The translations under genes and the position numbers were made by a program. From Dyadobacter pollutisoli (GTDB lineage: Bacteria; Bacteroidota; Bacteroidia; Cytophagales; Spirosomataceae), in contig NZ_CP112998.1 in assembly GCF_026625565.1 (NCBI RefSeq), positions 6,608,501 to 6,672,500 of the forward strand: a stretch of DNA of 64,000 nucleotides, in the 5' to 3' direction. The notes below the pieces were generated by a model that was given only the letters and a program-made list of their open reading frames with translations, had not been told where the DNA came from and made no database searches. This document shows positions 9,102 through 18,725 of the stretch, in pieces. Position 1 is the first letter of the stretch. Each line of letters begins with the position of its first letter.

Positions 9102-9809
9102 CTAGTTTGTCAGGCCCCTGAAAATTTCTTCCAGCGAGTCGCCTGTTTTTCTAAGTGCCTCCAATGTGCTATCGCTCACCACTTTACCTTTATTGATAAT
9201 GATGACACGGTCGCATAGCGCTTCCACCTCTTGCATAATGTGAGTCGAAAAGAGCACCGTCTTGTCCTTGCCTGCAGTCCTGATTACTTCCCTGATTTCC
9301 TGAATTTGGTTGGGATCGAGTCCCGTGGTAGGTTCGTCGAGGATCAGTACATCGGGATTGTGCAAGAACGATTGTGCGAGACCTACCCGCTGCCGGTAAC
9401 CTTTTGAAAGCTCACCGATTTTTTTTCTCTTTTCAGCTTCAAGACCACACATTGCGATCACCTCGTCGACTCTCGCACTGAGGGGCGATCCGCTCATTCC
9501 GTACAGTTTTCCTGAAAAAAGCAGGAATTCCGTCACGTACATATCAAGGTACAATGGATTGTGCTCCGGCAAGTAGCCGATGGAGCGTCTGGCCGGCATG
9601 GGCTGATTTACCACATCAAAATCCGACACTTTTGCGACGCCTTCGCTAGGTTTAAGGTAGCCCGTCAGGATTTTCATAGTTGTCGATTTTCCTGCGCCAT
9701 TAGGGCCAAGAAAACCGACAATTTCTCCTTTTTTCAATGCAAAAGAAATTCCATCTATCGCCCGCTGCGCGCCGTATACTTTGGTGAGATTGGTAACTTC
9801 GATGGACAT
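9102..9809 (-). CDS. gldA: Gliding-motility ABC transporter ATP-binding protein GldA
   Basis: A 235-residue ABC ATPase beginning MSIEVTNLTKVYG. A longer reading from 9902 adds only low-complexity sequence from the upstream 8-bp repeats, so the start at 9809 is preferred. Walker A is GPNGAGKST (35-43), the signature is LSKGYRQR (134-141), Walker B is LILDEP (155-160) and the switch histidine is His190. The GYLPEHNPLYLDMYV stretch is characteristic of GldA. In gliding Bacteroidota, GldA works with the GldFG membrane proteins, which are not in this window, so it could also be a close ABC-2 exporter paralog. Confidence 0.85.
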   Translation of the reverse strand: MSIEVTNLTKVYGAQRAIDGISFALKKGEIVGFLGPNGAGKSTTMKILTGYLKPSEGVAKVSDFDVVNQPMPARRSIGYLPEHNPLYLDMYVTEFLLFSGKLYGMSGSPLSARVDEVIAMCGLEAEKRKKIGELSKGYRQRVGLAQSFLHNPDVLILDEPTTGLDPNQIQEIREVIRTAGKDKTVLFSTHIMQEVEALCDRVIIINKGKVVSDSTLEALRKTGDSLEEIFRGLTN

Positions 9810-9833
9810 ATTTTTAATGACTGAATTTTTAAT

Positions 9834-9870
9834 GAGTGAATGAGTGAATGAGTGAATGAGTGACTGAATG
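9834..9870. repeat. 8-bp tandem repeat (gagtgaat)n
   Basis: About four copies of an octamer of the form gagtgaat lie just upstream of gldA, between it and the acyltransferase-like gene. The last copy is altered (gagtgact). Slippage here would change the leader length of gldA. Confidence 0.7.
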
Positions 9871-9927
9871 TGTTCTGTGACTATCGGCAATAGACAACAC
9901 ATGACCCAGTGACTTATTGACTATTTT

Positions 9928-11043
9928 TTACACTTTCAAAAACAATTTATTTCTAAATAACAGGTACATAAATGCCCATTGAACCATAATGAAGGCGATT
10001 ACTTCTCCCATGGCTTCAACCGGGTGCGGGAGATAACTTAGTATCCCACCAAATAGGGCATCGGCTGTGTAAGCGAAGTCGATGAAACGGCCCACCATGT
10101 AAATCACAATGGAGTTCATCCCAATCACCACAAAGAACAATGTCCATTTGCGATAATTCAGCACGTCCACGACCCAGTAGAACAATGCCAGCAGCAATGT
10201 GCTGAAACCGCCTGCGCAAAGCACAAACGAGCTGGTCCATAAATTCTTGTTGATCGGGAAAAAGTAATCCCACACCAGGCATACCAAAAGGCTGACGATA
10301 CCTGCAAAAAGCAAATAGACTACTTTGTTATTTTTAGAAACCACCTCGTCGCTGGTTCTCAAAAGTTCTCCCGCAAAAATGCCCATTAAACCCGTAGCTA
10401 TGGCCGGAATGGTCGAAACCAAACCCTCAGGATCGTGAATGGTTAGATGAAGGCGGCCGGGAATGATCATTTTGTCAATATAGCTCGCGGGGTTACAGTC
10501 AATGGTCAGTAAACCCGCACCACAGCCTGGTACCGGATAAAACATCATAAAGAGGTAATAGCCGATCAGCAAACCTGCAAACCAGATCCAGCGCGCTTTT
10601 TTTCCTGTGTATAAATAAATGATCTGTGCGAACATACCGGCCAAACCAATGCGAGCGAGCACACTTGGGTAGCGCATATTATGCCACTCCGTTTGAAACA
10701 GACCATTATTGTAAATGATACCCAGCAGTACCAGGATAAGGCCCCGCTGAATCACTTTTTTGATCAGTTCAGAAGCTGGTACTCCCTTCTCTAGGCGGCT
10801 TCCCAATGAAAATGGTGTGGAAACTCCGGCCATAAAGAGAAAGGTCGGGAAAATAAGATCGTATGCCCGGAAACCGTTCCAGTCGGGGTGAGTGAACTGG
10901 TGCGCCATAAAAATAGCCCACGACCAACCTGTGACTTTTGCCAGTACCGCGAAAATTTCTTCGCCTCCTGAAATCCAAAACATGTCAAAACCACGAAGCG
11001 TATCCAGCGACAATAACCTTTGCGAAGGAGGACTATCTTTCAT
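9928..11043 (-). CDS. DUF5009/NagX-like multi-pass membrane protein
   Basis: A 371-residue integral membrane protein with about ten hydrophobic segments. The N-terminal RLLSLDTLRGFDMFWI is the signature of the DUF5009 / heparan-alpha-glucosaminide N-acetyltransferase-like group (COG4299), whose members carry acyl groups across the membrane onto sugars. The conserved DLIFPTFLFMAGVS segment follows at about residue 62-75. Its neighbour is the GH3 fusion, two genes away, which fits a role in amino-sugar handling, but the substrate is not known. It starts at 11043 with a 229-bp gap to the divergent lipoprotein gene. Confidence 0.85.
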   Translation of the reverse strand: MKDSPPSQRLLSLDTLRGFDMFWISGGEEIFAVLAKVTGWSWAIFMAHQFTHPDWNGFRAYDLIFPTFLFMAGVSTPFSLGSRLEKGVPASELIKKVIQRGLILVLLGIIYNNGLFQTEWHNMRYPSVLARIGLAGMFAQIIYLYTGKKARWIWFAGLLIGYYLFMMFYPVPGCGAGLLTIDCNPASYIDKMIIPGRLHLTIHDPEGLVSTIPAIATGLMGIFAGELLRTSDEVVSKNNKVVYLLFAGIVSLLVCLVWDYFFPINKNLWTSSFVLCAGGFSTLLLALFYWVVDVLNYRKWTLFFVVIGMNSIVIYMVGRFIDFAYTADALFGGILSYLPHPVEAMGEVIAFIMVQWAFMYLLFRNKLFLKV

Positions 11044-11272
11044 CTGATAAATAAGGGTGAAGGGAAATATAATTTGGAAAAAAGGCCATACATTAAAATA
11101 AAAACCTATTGTGTTTACTGTAAAGATTGCAAAAAATACTATTTATACTTTCCGGCAAAAGTACATTTATTTGAATAAACATATTACTAGTCAGGATAAT
11201 GAAAGAATATATATTTCAGAACCATTGGTTTGCGTTATAAGCATCAACTTTTAACCCATAAAATTTCACCCC

Positions 11273-11683
11273 ATGAAAAAATCGTTGATGTTGTGTTTCG
11301 TAGTCGTTGGCTTATGGTTTTCAGGATGTGCGACTTCCAACACGGCCAATTCTCGCGATGACAATGAAACCTACCGGACAGAAGAGCAGCTAGCCAACAG
11401 TAAGCTCAACAATCGTCGCCTGGAAAAGAACATGGACCGCTTCGCAAAGGAACTGGACCTGAGCAAGCGCCAGCAAAAGCAGTTGAAAAAAATAGATAAG
11501 AGATACGCGAGGCTGGAAAGGAAATTGTCACGTCGAGACGATACCAGGCGCAGTGACAAAAAAAGACTAGCCGAAGAAAAACGACTTGAAATTATAGACA
11601 TCCTTACCCCAGAGCAGGAACAAACATTGCAGGCATTGGCCAAAAAAGGCAGATTTAGCCTGGATCAGATCTTCGGGAAGTAG
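11273..11683 (+). CDS. Small charged lipoprotein, Spy/CpxP-like in character
   Basis: A 136-residue protein with a lipoprotein signal (WFSGC, lipidated Cys19). The rest is highly charged and predicted helical (KELDLSKRQQKQLKKIDKRYARLERK) and ends with LTPEQEQTLQALAKK, reminiscent of the LTxxQ motif of Spy/CpxP envelope proteins. I do not recognise a specific family. It is the only plus-strand gene in the first 30 kb and is convergent with nuoM. Confidence 0.75.
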   Translation: MKKSLMLCFVVVGLWFSGCATSNTANSRDDNETYRTEEQLANSKLNNRRLEKNMDRFAKELDLSKRQQKQLKKIDKRYARLERKLSRRDDTRRSDKKRLAEEKRLEIIDILTPEQEQTLQALAKKGRFSLDQIFGK

Positions 11684-11785
11684 GGGCCAAAACGCGAAAA
11701 ACGTAATTATTTTGGATTACAATCCTTGATTATTATGGTTATTTTGGATTTGAATCCGAAAATATCATACTTTTTGTAATCTTCC

Positions 11786-13453
11786 TTATTTCAACCCTTC
11801 CAGCCAAGCCTCGACAGTAGGGCCCGTCATGTCGAACAGGATTCCTGGAAGGATACCCAGCAGCACGGCCAGGAAAGCCAGCGGAATGAGCATAGCGGCT
11901 TCGCGGCGGGTGAGGTCGGTAAGGACGTGACTGTCGCCGTTTTTATACCAGAATGTTCCGAAAAACATGCGTTGGTAGGTCCAGAGGAAGTAGGCGGCTG
12001 CCAGAACAATACCCAATGTCGATAATGCTGGAATCCAGACGGGTAATGACTGGGACTGGAATGCGCCCATTAACGTGAAAAGTTCTCCAACAAAACCTGA
12101 GAAACCGGGTAAGCCTAATGAGGCAAAAAATGCAATTCCAGTAAGGATTGTGTACTTCGGCATGGCGCCGATGAGACCGCGGTAATGATCGATGCGGCGA
12201 TCGTGGGTACGATCGTAGATGACGCCGGTGAGTAAAAATAACATAGCCGAAAGTATGCCGTGGCTTACCATTTGGTAAATAGCGCCGTTGATTCCCTCAG
12301 CTGTGAATGCGGCGATACCCAACAGGACAAATCCCATGTGGGAGACGGAGGAGTAGGCGATCATTTTCTTTAAATCACTTTGACCCAACGCATTGAAACC
12401 TCCATAAATAATGGAGATCATTCCCAGAACAGCCAGCGGTACCGCGCTGTATTGCGCCTCGATCGGGAAAAATCCGTCGACGATCCTGATAAATCCGTAG
12501 CCTCCGATTTTTAGAAGTATCCCTGCCAAAACCACGGAAATCGGTGTGGGAGCTTCCACGTGCGCATCAGGTAGCCAGGTATGAAGCGGAGCCACTGGGA
12601 GTTTGACGGCAAAACCGATGAACAGGAACCAGAAAGCGAGCAAACGCAAATGGGTATTGGCTACAAAATATTCGGAAGTAACATTCAAAAGAGATCCGGG
12701 GATGTAGTTGCCGGGATCTGCCAGGTATGCGAAACGGAAAGTATGGACGATTTGCTCGGGGGCAATTTTTCCATCGATCAGCCACTGTTGAATTTGAGGA
12801 ATGAGATCAGGATGAACGGCGTCCTCCATTCCAAGAACACCCACGACCCGGGCTGTTTCCAGAGGATCAATAACCGACAGATAAAGGCCGATCATGACGA
12901 TGAGGATCAGAAGTGAGCCTAAAAACGTGTAAATGAAGAATTTCAATGCTGCATACTCCCGCCTCGGGCCACCCCACAAGCCGATGAGAAAATACATAGG
13001 CAGCAACATGAATTCGAAGAAAAGATAGAAAAGGAAGAAATCCTGCGCGAGAAAACAGCCGATAACACTTCCCGTCAGCAACAGGTATAATGCAAAATAG
13101 GCACGGGCCTTCTGCGTAATGTTCCAGGAGCTGATCACACCAGCAAAAAGCACGATAACGGCCAAAAGGACTAGCGGAAAACTAATACCGTCGACAGCCA
13201 CGGCATAATCAATGGAGACAATGCCGAGCGAGCCAATAGGCAGCGTAATCCAGTCGACTACCTCGCTTAGCTGATGTCCGGGAATTTGATTTTCGAATGA
13301 GAAATATAGTACTACGCAGATCAACAATTCCAGAACAAGGGCAATGAGTGCAATGATCCTGAAATTTTCAGGCCGATGCGCGGGCCAGACCGCTACTGCT
13401 GCGGCACCAAGCAGAGGAATTGCAATGAGTAAGGTAAGTATATGATCAATCAT
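11786..13453 (-). CDS. nuoM: NADH-quinone oxidoreductase subunit M
   Basis: A 555-residue antiporter-like membrane subunit of complex I. Key residues of the proton path are present: Glu147 in FYLFFEFMLLPMYF and Lys284 in FAVKLPVAPLHTWLPDAHVEAP. A hydrophilic insertion at about 195-268 separates two helices and lengthens the protein relative to the E. coli subunit. It lies 38 bp downstream of nuoL on the same strand, so the two are probably co-transcribed. No nuoN or other nuo gene follows; the next gene is a convergent lipoprotein gene. Confidence 0.92.
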   Translation of the reverse strand: MIDHILTLLIAIPLLGAAAVAVWPAHRPENFRIIALIALVLELLICVVLYFSFENQIPGHQLSEVVDWITLPIGSLGIVSIDYAVAVDGISFPLVLLAVIVLFAGVISSWNITQKARAYFALYLLLTGSVIGCFLAQDFFLFYLFFEFMLLPMYFLIGLWGGPRREYAALKFFIYTFLGSLLILIVMIGLYLSVIDPLETARVVGVLGMEDAVHPDLIPQIQQWLIDGKIAPEQIVHTFRFAYLADPGNYIPGSLLNVTSEYFVANTHLRLLAFWFLFIGFAVKLPVAPLHTWLPDAHVEAPTPISVVLAGILLKIGGYGFIRIVDGFFPIEAQYSAVPLAVLGMISIIYGGFNALGQSDLKKMIAYSSVSHMGFVLLGIAAFTAEGINGAIYQMVSHGILSAMLFLLTGVIYDRTHDRRIDHYRGLIGAMPKYTILTGIAFFASLGLPGFSGFVGELFTLMGAFQSQSLPVWIPALSTLGIVLAAAYFLWTYQRMFFGTFWYKNGDSHVLTDLTRREAAMLIPLAFLAVLLGILPGILFDMTGPTVEAWLEGLK

Positions 13454-13491
13454 CCAAAATTAATTTAAAAGGCGGTCGGGGAAATGGATTT

Positions 13492-15447
13492 TCACATCAC
13501 TACCAGCCATAATATCAATAAAAAGACACCCACCGCAGTCACAATGTAGTACGACTGGATTTTCCCGGTTTGTAAGCTTCGGGCAGCCTGTCCTGCGGAG
13601 CGTATTGAAAAAACAGTCAGGTTAACACCGCCATCTACAAAGATCTTGTCGAACCAGCCGATGAGATGCCCAAGTACGACGCTTCCTTTTGCAATAAGGT
13701 CAATGAATGCGTCAATAACATGTTTTTCAAATATTTTTAAATACCTGGTGATGAAATCAAAAGGTATAATGAAGTAATGGTCATTGAAGAAGTCCCGCAG
13801 CCAGGATAGTTTGCTTGCTGCCATGGTGTTGCTTTCAGGCGTTTTTACATGGAATGGATTTTCAGTCCTCATTTCTCTGTATGCCAAACAGATGGCAACA
13901 AAAGTGACCGCGCTTGCTACTGCCGGAACCCAGGCGAGATGAGCGCTTTCGTGAGGGTCGATGAATGAAAGGAACCAACCTGCCGCGTCAAAAGGATTCC
14001 ATGAGAACCAGAAAAACAGGGATAGCATTGCCAAAAGAGCCATAGGCAGCCACATTACCACCGGGGATTCATGAGGATGAACCGAGGGGCTGACATGGGA
14101 CCGGGTTTCTCCAAAAAACACGAGCCATATTTGCCGGAACATGTAGTAGGCTGTTAGCCCGGCTGAAAAAATGACGATAATCGGGAAGATGTATCCCAGA
14201 GCTCCGTATCTGGCCGCCCATAGAAAGCCTTCGGTGATAATGGCGTCTTTGGATAAAAAACCTGAGAAGAATGGTAAACCTGCCAATGCGGCTGCGCAAA
14301 CTGAGAAGCATATGAATGTTATAGGCAATGCTTTTCGCAACCCGCCCATGGTCCGCATATCCTGAGGGTCAAATGATGGGTCTGATTCAGATGGTGTTAC
14401 GGCATGGATCACCGAGCCTGCGGAAAGAAACAAGCCTGCTTTGAAAAATGCATGTGTCGCCAAATGAAAAAGTGCTGTTTGCCAGCTACCAAATCCAACC
14501 GCAATGACCATCAGGCCGAGCTGTGACATGGTGGAGTAGGCGAGGACACGTTTGATATCCCATACTTTCATCGCTTTGAATGCACCGATCAGCATGGTGA
14601 TGGTTCCTATAATCGTAATGACCAGTCTGGCGTCGAATGTGAGCAGGAAGGATATTCTTGCCAATAAAAATATACCGGCGGCCACCATAGTAGCGGCGTG
14701 GATCAATGCTGAAACGGGGGTAGGGCCTTCCATGGCGTCGGGCAGCCAGCCTGAAAGTGGAAATTGCGCTGATTTTCCCATGCAGCCGCCAAACAGGCAA
14801 AGACCGATAGCAGTAAGGATGCCTGGATTAATGGAATCGATTTTAAGAGAAAGTACCTCAAAGTCGGTAGAACCAATATAGTAAAACAGCATAAGTATAC
14901 CCGTCAGAAAGGCGGCGTCGCCGATACGGTTCATTACAAATGCCTTTTGCGCAGCCCATACCGTTCGCGGTTTGAAATACCAGAAACCAATGAGCAGATA
15001 GGAGGAAAGGCCTACCAGTTCCCAGAAAATATACATGACCAGCAGGCTCCCGGAGAGCACAATTCCGATCATTGAAAAAAGGAACAGCTGGATAAATGAA
15101 AAATAACGGTGCAGATTTTTATCATCATGCATGTAGGCCGTCGAGTACAGCTGAACCAGTAATGCGACGAAATGCACAACCGCCAACATAACGCAGGTAA
15201 GCGTATCGAAACGGAATGAAATGTCAATGGAGGTATCGCCGATCGTCAGCCAATGGAAGGTAACTGAATGCAAAACGCCTGGATCGGAATAGAGGAGGGA
15301 GATAACAAGCCCGGCTCCTGTAACAAGTGCGCCAGCCCAGCCGGCAATTTTATTTAGACTTTTTCCGCCAATCCAAAGCAATAAAAAACCCAAAAACGGC
15401 AATCCCAGCAGCAGATAAGCAGGTAACAGGTATGCAGAATCGGGCAT
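13492..15447 (-). CDS. nuoL: NADH-quinone oxidoreductase subunit L
   Basis: A 651-residue antiporter-like subunit of complex I. The ATG at 15447 (MPDSAYLLPAYLLLG) is preferred over a TTG at 15507, which would add a non-membrane leader. Motifs are FWELVGLSSYLLIGFW (conserved Glu), KSAQFPLSGWLPDAMEGPTPVSALIHAATMV (conserved Lys and the loop) and the C-terminal amphipathic and final helices (about 560-651) that distinguish NuoL. MrpA/DabB-type proteins were considered, but the partner NuoM and the long C-terminal arm favour complex I. Confidence 0.9.
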   Translation of the reverse strand: MPDSAYLLPAYLLLGLPFLGFLLLWIGGKSLNKIAGWAGALVTGAGLVISLLYSDPGVLHSVTFHWLTIGDTSIDISFRFDTLTCVMLAVVHFVALLVQLYSTAYMHDDKNLHRYFSFIQLFLFSMIGIVLSGSLLVMYIFWELVGLSSYLLIGFWYFKPRTVWAAQKAFVMNRIGDAAFLTGILMLFYYIGSTDFEVLSLKIDSINPGILTAIGLCLFGGCMGKSAQFPLSGWLPDAMEGPTPVSALIHAATMVAAGIFLLARISFLLTFDARLVITIIGTITMLIGAFKAMKVWDIKRVLAYSTMSQLGLMVIAVGFGSWQTALFHLATHAFFKAGLFLSAGSVIHAVTPSESDPSFDPQDMRTMGGLRKALPITFICFSVCAAALAGLPFFSGFLSKDAIITEGFLWAARYGALGYIFPIIVIFSAGLTAYYMFRQIWLVFFGETRSHVSPSVHPHESPVVMWLPMALLAMLSLFFWFSWNPFDAAGWFLSFIDPHESAHLAWVPAVASAVTFVAICLAYREMRTENPFHVKTPESNTMAASKLSWLRDFFNDHYFIIPFDFITRYLKIFEKHVIDAFIDLIAKGSVVLGHLIGWFDKIFVDGGVNLTVFSIRSAGQAARSLQTGKIQSYYIVTAVGVFLLILWLVVM

Positions 15448-15509
15448 AAGGTGCGGGAATTCGTTTGTTTCGGCAAATATCCTTAATTCGCGGCCGAATT
15501 CAAACAATG

Positions 15510-16721
15510 CTAGATGTCTTTCTCAATATCCTCAATCTTGGCGCCGCCGTGGATTACTTCCAGCAATTCGCGGAGGTCGTAGGTGGACCGGTTATAAGAA
15601 TTTCCAAGAACGATAATGACGGCTTCATCTTCGGGGCAAACCCAAAGCATGGTATTGTAGCCTTTCCACCAGCCACCGTGGTAGATAAAACGTGGAGAAT
15701 TGTCTTCCTTAATGTGCATACGGAAGCCGTAGCCATAATTTCTGATGCCATTTCGTTCAAAGCTGCGGGGTTTGAATGCCTCGTCAAGCAGCTTTTTGTC
15801 CAGTAGCAAGCCTTTGGTAAGGCCATTGTAAAAGCGATAAATGTCCCCGGTAGTAGAATACAGTCCTTTATCGCCGACGACATCGTCATAGTAGTCCTTT
15901 TCTAGCTTGCGGCCAAACTGATGGCCGTCAGTTCTGTATTTTACTGCTGCGCTGGAAGTATCAGTAACCAAAAATGTATTCAACATACCCAGCGGCGCGA
16001 AAATTTGGTGGTATAAATATTTTCCGAAATCTTCGCCGGACACTTTCTCAACGATTGCAGCGAGTACGCAATAATTGGTATTACAATAATTGAATGATCG
16101 GCCTGGGCGGTTGTAGGGAGTAGGGGTGGGCACCACCTTGGCATACCAATCCATGATGTCCAGGTTGTCAGGGTACTTTTTGCCGTGACGAATGCTATCG
16201 GTAAATGAGTAAATGTAGTTGGGAAGACCGCTGCGATGGCTCAAAAGCATATCGACTTTTACGCCATGGTAGGGAAATTCTGGAAAAAACCGCTGAACAG
16301 AATCGTCGAGATTAACCCTTCCTTCCTGAATCAATTTCAGCACCGCAATAGCGGTAAATGGCTTGGATAACGAAGCCAGCTGGAACCTGGAATCGGCAGT
16401 AAGCGTATCTTTTTGTTTGATATGGGCAAAGCCGAAGGAGTTCTGGTAAAGCACCTGACCTTTCTGAACGATCAGGACATTGCCATTAAAGCCAGCGTTT
16501 TTCTTCCTTCTGAAAATATCCTCGATTTTAGAGATTTTGAGGGCAGTTTCGGTGTCTGGATCTTTTACCGGGACTGGGTCAAGCTTCGCCATGACCTTAC
16601 CACCGACGATCACTTCCTCAGGGTTAGACTTACTTTTTCTTACCAATCCCCACGACACTACAAGGATTACCAGGACAGCTAATGCCGCCCACCACACTTT
16701 CGGCTGCACTTTTTTCAACAT
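15510..16721 (-). CDS. Serine hydrolase, class C beta-lactamase family
   Basis: A 403-residue protein with an N-terminal membrane anchor (residues 9-27). The catalytic set is complete: SLSK at 117-120, YCN at 212-214 and HGG at 348-350. SRSGLPNYI-like sequence (SHRSGLPNY) near 161 is typical of these esterases/D-alanyl peptidases. A periplasmic, membrane-tethered hydrolase is expected; genuine beta-lactam resistance is not implied. It ends 63 bp before nuoL on the same strand. Confidence 0.88.
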   Translation of the reverse strand: MLKKVQPKVWWAALAVLVILVVSWGLVRKSKSNPEEVIVGGKVMAKLDPVPVKDPDTETALKISKIEDIFRRKKNAGFNGNVLIVQKGQVLYQNSFGFAHIKQKDTLTADSRFQLASLSKPFTAIAVLKLIQEGRVNLDDSVQRFFPEFPYHGVKVDMLLSHRSGLPNYIYSFTDSIRHGKKYPDNLDIMDWYAKVVPTPTPYNRPGRSFNYCNTNYCVLAAIVEKVSGEDFGKYLYHQIFAPLGMLNTFLVTDTSSAAVKYRTDGHQFGRKLEKDYYDDVVGDKGLYSTTGDIYRFYNGLTKGLLLDKKLLDEAFKPRSFERNGIRNYGYGFRMHIKEDNSPRFIYHGGWWKGYNTMLWVCPEDEAVIIVLGNSYNRSTYDLRELLEVIHGGAKIEDIEKDI

Positions 16722-16808
16722 AGGTAATTTTTCTGGAACGTTGATCTATTAACGACAAATGGTCGCCCCTTTTTATACTTATTCTCTACAAATTAAACTC
16801 AGAATGAC

Positions 16809-17945
16809 TTATGGAACTAGTATTTTAACATGTTCTTTGCGGCCATTTTTCTGATAAGTTAAGAAATATAAACCAGAAATTAGTAGTTGTTCGGGATATA
16901 AATGGATTAAATTTCCCTGAATTGGCTCAAAATGGAAGGAAATTGAGTTGCCGGATTGGTTGGAGAGGAGGAGGAAGTTTGGGTCGATATTTTGTCCGGA
17001 AATTGTAATTTTTTCAGGAGAGGCTGGATTGGGAAGTACCTGTATCGCGCTCTCCGGGGTAGGTGTGATGACATCCAAAGTCTTGGAAAATGAAAAGCTG
17101 CCATCCCGATCCACCATGCGCAGGCGATAGTAATTCGCTCCGGTCAATGGATTATCATCAATGAACTCGTACTGCATTCTGCCTGTCGTTTCGCCAGCAG
17201 CTTTCAATGTTCCTATCGCTTGGAAGTCTTTGAGGTCTGCACTGCGTTCAACGACAAATTCCTTGCTATTTTTCTCCCAGGCAGTTTCCCAGGAGAGCAT
17301 TACCTTTTCCTCAGATTTTTCAGCTTTGAAATAGGTAATGTCAATGGGGAGGACGATGGCTAGGACTTGGCCGTTGATGATGATTTCGTCGAACCAGAGG
17401 GTGCCATTGACAAAATTCACGGCATTGAATCCATAGATCCGAAATGAAAAGTTGTTGTTAGAAAGATTGTTAAAACTTACAGGAATGTTGTAAGAGTAGA
17501 AAGCATCTGGAGTTATTAATGTTGATGCCGCGACATCTGACGTAAAATTGTCGAGTACTGTACGCAATTTAAATGCTGATGGACCAACAGTAGAGCGTCG
17601 CAGGCGAAACGAAATCGAGGTTATGTTGTATTTGAAAGAATTCGCGCTAAATGAAAACTCCATACAACGACCCGCGGAAAAAGCAGCAGGCCAAGGTCTA
17701 ATGACATAGCCAACAACCACGGCTCCACTTGCACTGTAAACGCTAAGCAAGGAGTAGGTATTGACCCCTCCTAGCAAAGATGCATCACTCGGTGAAAAGT
17801 TGGCATGGCTTGAAGTTCCTGCCTGATTGTAGTCCATTGACCATTTAATTTGGAAATTTTCCTGTGCATTAGCTCTAAACACAAAGATTAGCATCATGAT
17901 CATAGTCATTGCTGCGTTCTTAGGGGAGATGTAGTTCCTTTTCAT
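16809..17945 (-). CDS. Secreted protein with T9SS sorting domain
   Basis: A 378-residue exported protein. A signal peptide (MTMIMMLIFVFRANAQ) is followed by a beta-rich domain of about 170 residues that I do not recognise. A fibronectin-like module follows (LPIDITYFKAEKSEEKVMLSWETAWEKNS... YYRLRMVDRDGSFSFSK). The end (VLPNPASPEKITI... GLYFLTYQKNGRKEHVKILVP) fits a T9SS type A signal. The same FN3-like module plus sorting domain recurs in the proteins at 22136, 59890 and 61939. Confidence 0.8.
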   Translation of the reverse strand: MKRNYISPKNAAMTMIMMLIFVFRANAQENFQIKWSMDYNQAGTSSHANFSPSDASLLGGVNTYSLLSVYSASGAVVVGYVIRPWPAAFSAGRCMEFSFSANSFKYNITSISFRLRRSTVGPSAFKLRTVLDNFTSDVAASTLITPDAFYSYNIPVSFNNLSNNNFSFRIYGFNAVNFVNGTLWFDEIIINGQVLAIVLPIDITYFKAEKSEEKVMLSWETAWEKNSKEFVVERSADLKDFQAIGTLKAAGETTGRMQYEFIDDNPLTGANYYRLRMVDRDGSFSFSKTLDVITPTPESAIQVLPNPASPEKITISGQNIDPNFLLLSNQSGNSISFHFEPIQGNLIHLYPEQLLISGLYFLTYQKNGRKEHVKILVP

Positions 17946-18081
17946 GCGAATTGTGGTTTACAGTATTTACTTTATGTAATACGGTAATGTGTTGAAAAGG
18001 TAACGGGGGTGTAGTAGGTTGGGAAATCTGGAAGAGAAAAGATTAAGTCCGAAATATTGAGTTTCAGTCTGAAAACTTAAA

Positions 18082-18120
18082 AAGCCCCTAAAATGATCCA
18101 TACGGGACGTTTAGGGGCTT
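18082..18120 (-). terminator. Terminator of the RHS toxin/immunity operon
   Basis: A perfect 11-bp stem (aagcccctaaa with tttaggggctt) with a 17-base loop. On the minus strand it is followed by TTTTT and lies about 55 bp after the immunity gene's stop. Confidence 0.75.
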
Positions 18121-18173
18121 AATCATAACAGTTGGCCTGATTCAACTTACATTAGAGCTGTAAAGCCCTTTTT

Positions 18174-18725
18174 TCACTGTCGTGGTAATTCATCTTGCCT
18201 GGCGGGCCTGACTCGTTTGAATTCAGGCTCTTTCAAATTTAAATCTGGTATTTTATAAAGTTTCAGCATTTCCATCCTGCTACTCAGACCCAAACTTTGA
18301 AATTCAGATAAAACAGGGGTGTCGCGGCTGTACTGATCAAAACCGACAGATCTAAAAGAAATGATTCCGCTCTGTGTTTCGATCAACCAGTCCCATTCTG
18401 TTTTTTTATCTATATACTCTTCGTTCTTTGGCTTTCGAGGGTTTTCTCTATGTATGTCTGAAATCTCAATTTCTCCATCAGTTTCTAAATCAATTTTCAA
18501 ATCCCATACATTGTGAAAAACCAGGGTGGATGGAGATAGTAGGAATTTATAGTACTCACTTGTAGAATCCGTGATCCATTCAAAAATATAGTCAATATCA
18601 AGTATTAACCTAAAATTACTATCATCAGAAAGAATGGAATAGATTTTACAATCATGCCAGCCCATTTTCTCGAAGTCGGCATCGTTCCAGTTTTCTTTAT
18701 ATTTAGTGTTTTCCATGGGTCTCAT
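18174..18725 (-). CDS. Candidate immunity protein for the RHS toxin
   Basis: A 183-residue acidic cytoplasmic protein without signal peptide. I do not recognise its family. The start at 18725 overlaps the RHS stop by the 4-bp ATGA, so the two genes are translationally coupled; Met4 at 18716 is an alternative. A small gene directly after an RHS toxin is the standard position for its immunity gene. Odd feature: its last 20 residues (pattern KEPxxKxVRPARxDExPxQ) match the last 20 of the toxin at 14 positions, though the DNA has diverged. The end therefore looks like a fused remnant of an earlier toxin tail. Confidence 0.7.
   Translation of the reverse strand: MRPMENTKYKENWNDADFEKMGWHDCKIYSILSDDSNFRLILDIDYIFEWITDSTSEYYKFLLSPSTLVFHNVWDLKIDLETDGEIEISDIHRENPRKPKNEEYIDKKTEWDWLIETQSGIISFRSVGFDQYSRDTPVLSEFQSLGLSSRMEMLKLYKIPDLNLKEPEFKRVRPARQDELPRQ

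Noticed and set aside
11690..11785. Short palindromes (ggattacaatcc, ggatttgaatcc) as a terminator between convergent genes
   Set aside because: The stems are only 4-5 bp and no clear T run follows; support is too weak to annotate.
13492..15507. NuoL starting at TTG 15507
   Set aside because: The extra 20 residues are polar and not seen at NuoL N-termini; the ATG at 15447 begins right before the first helix.
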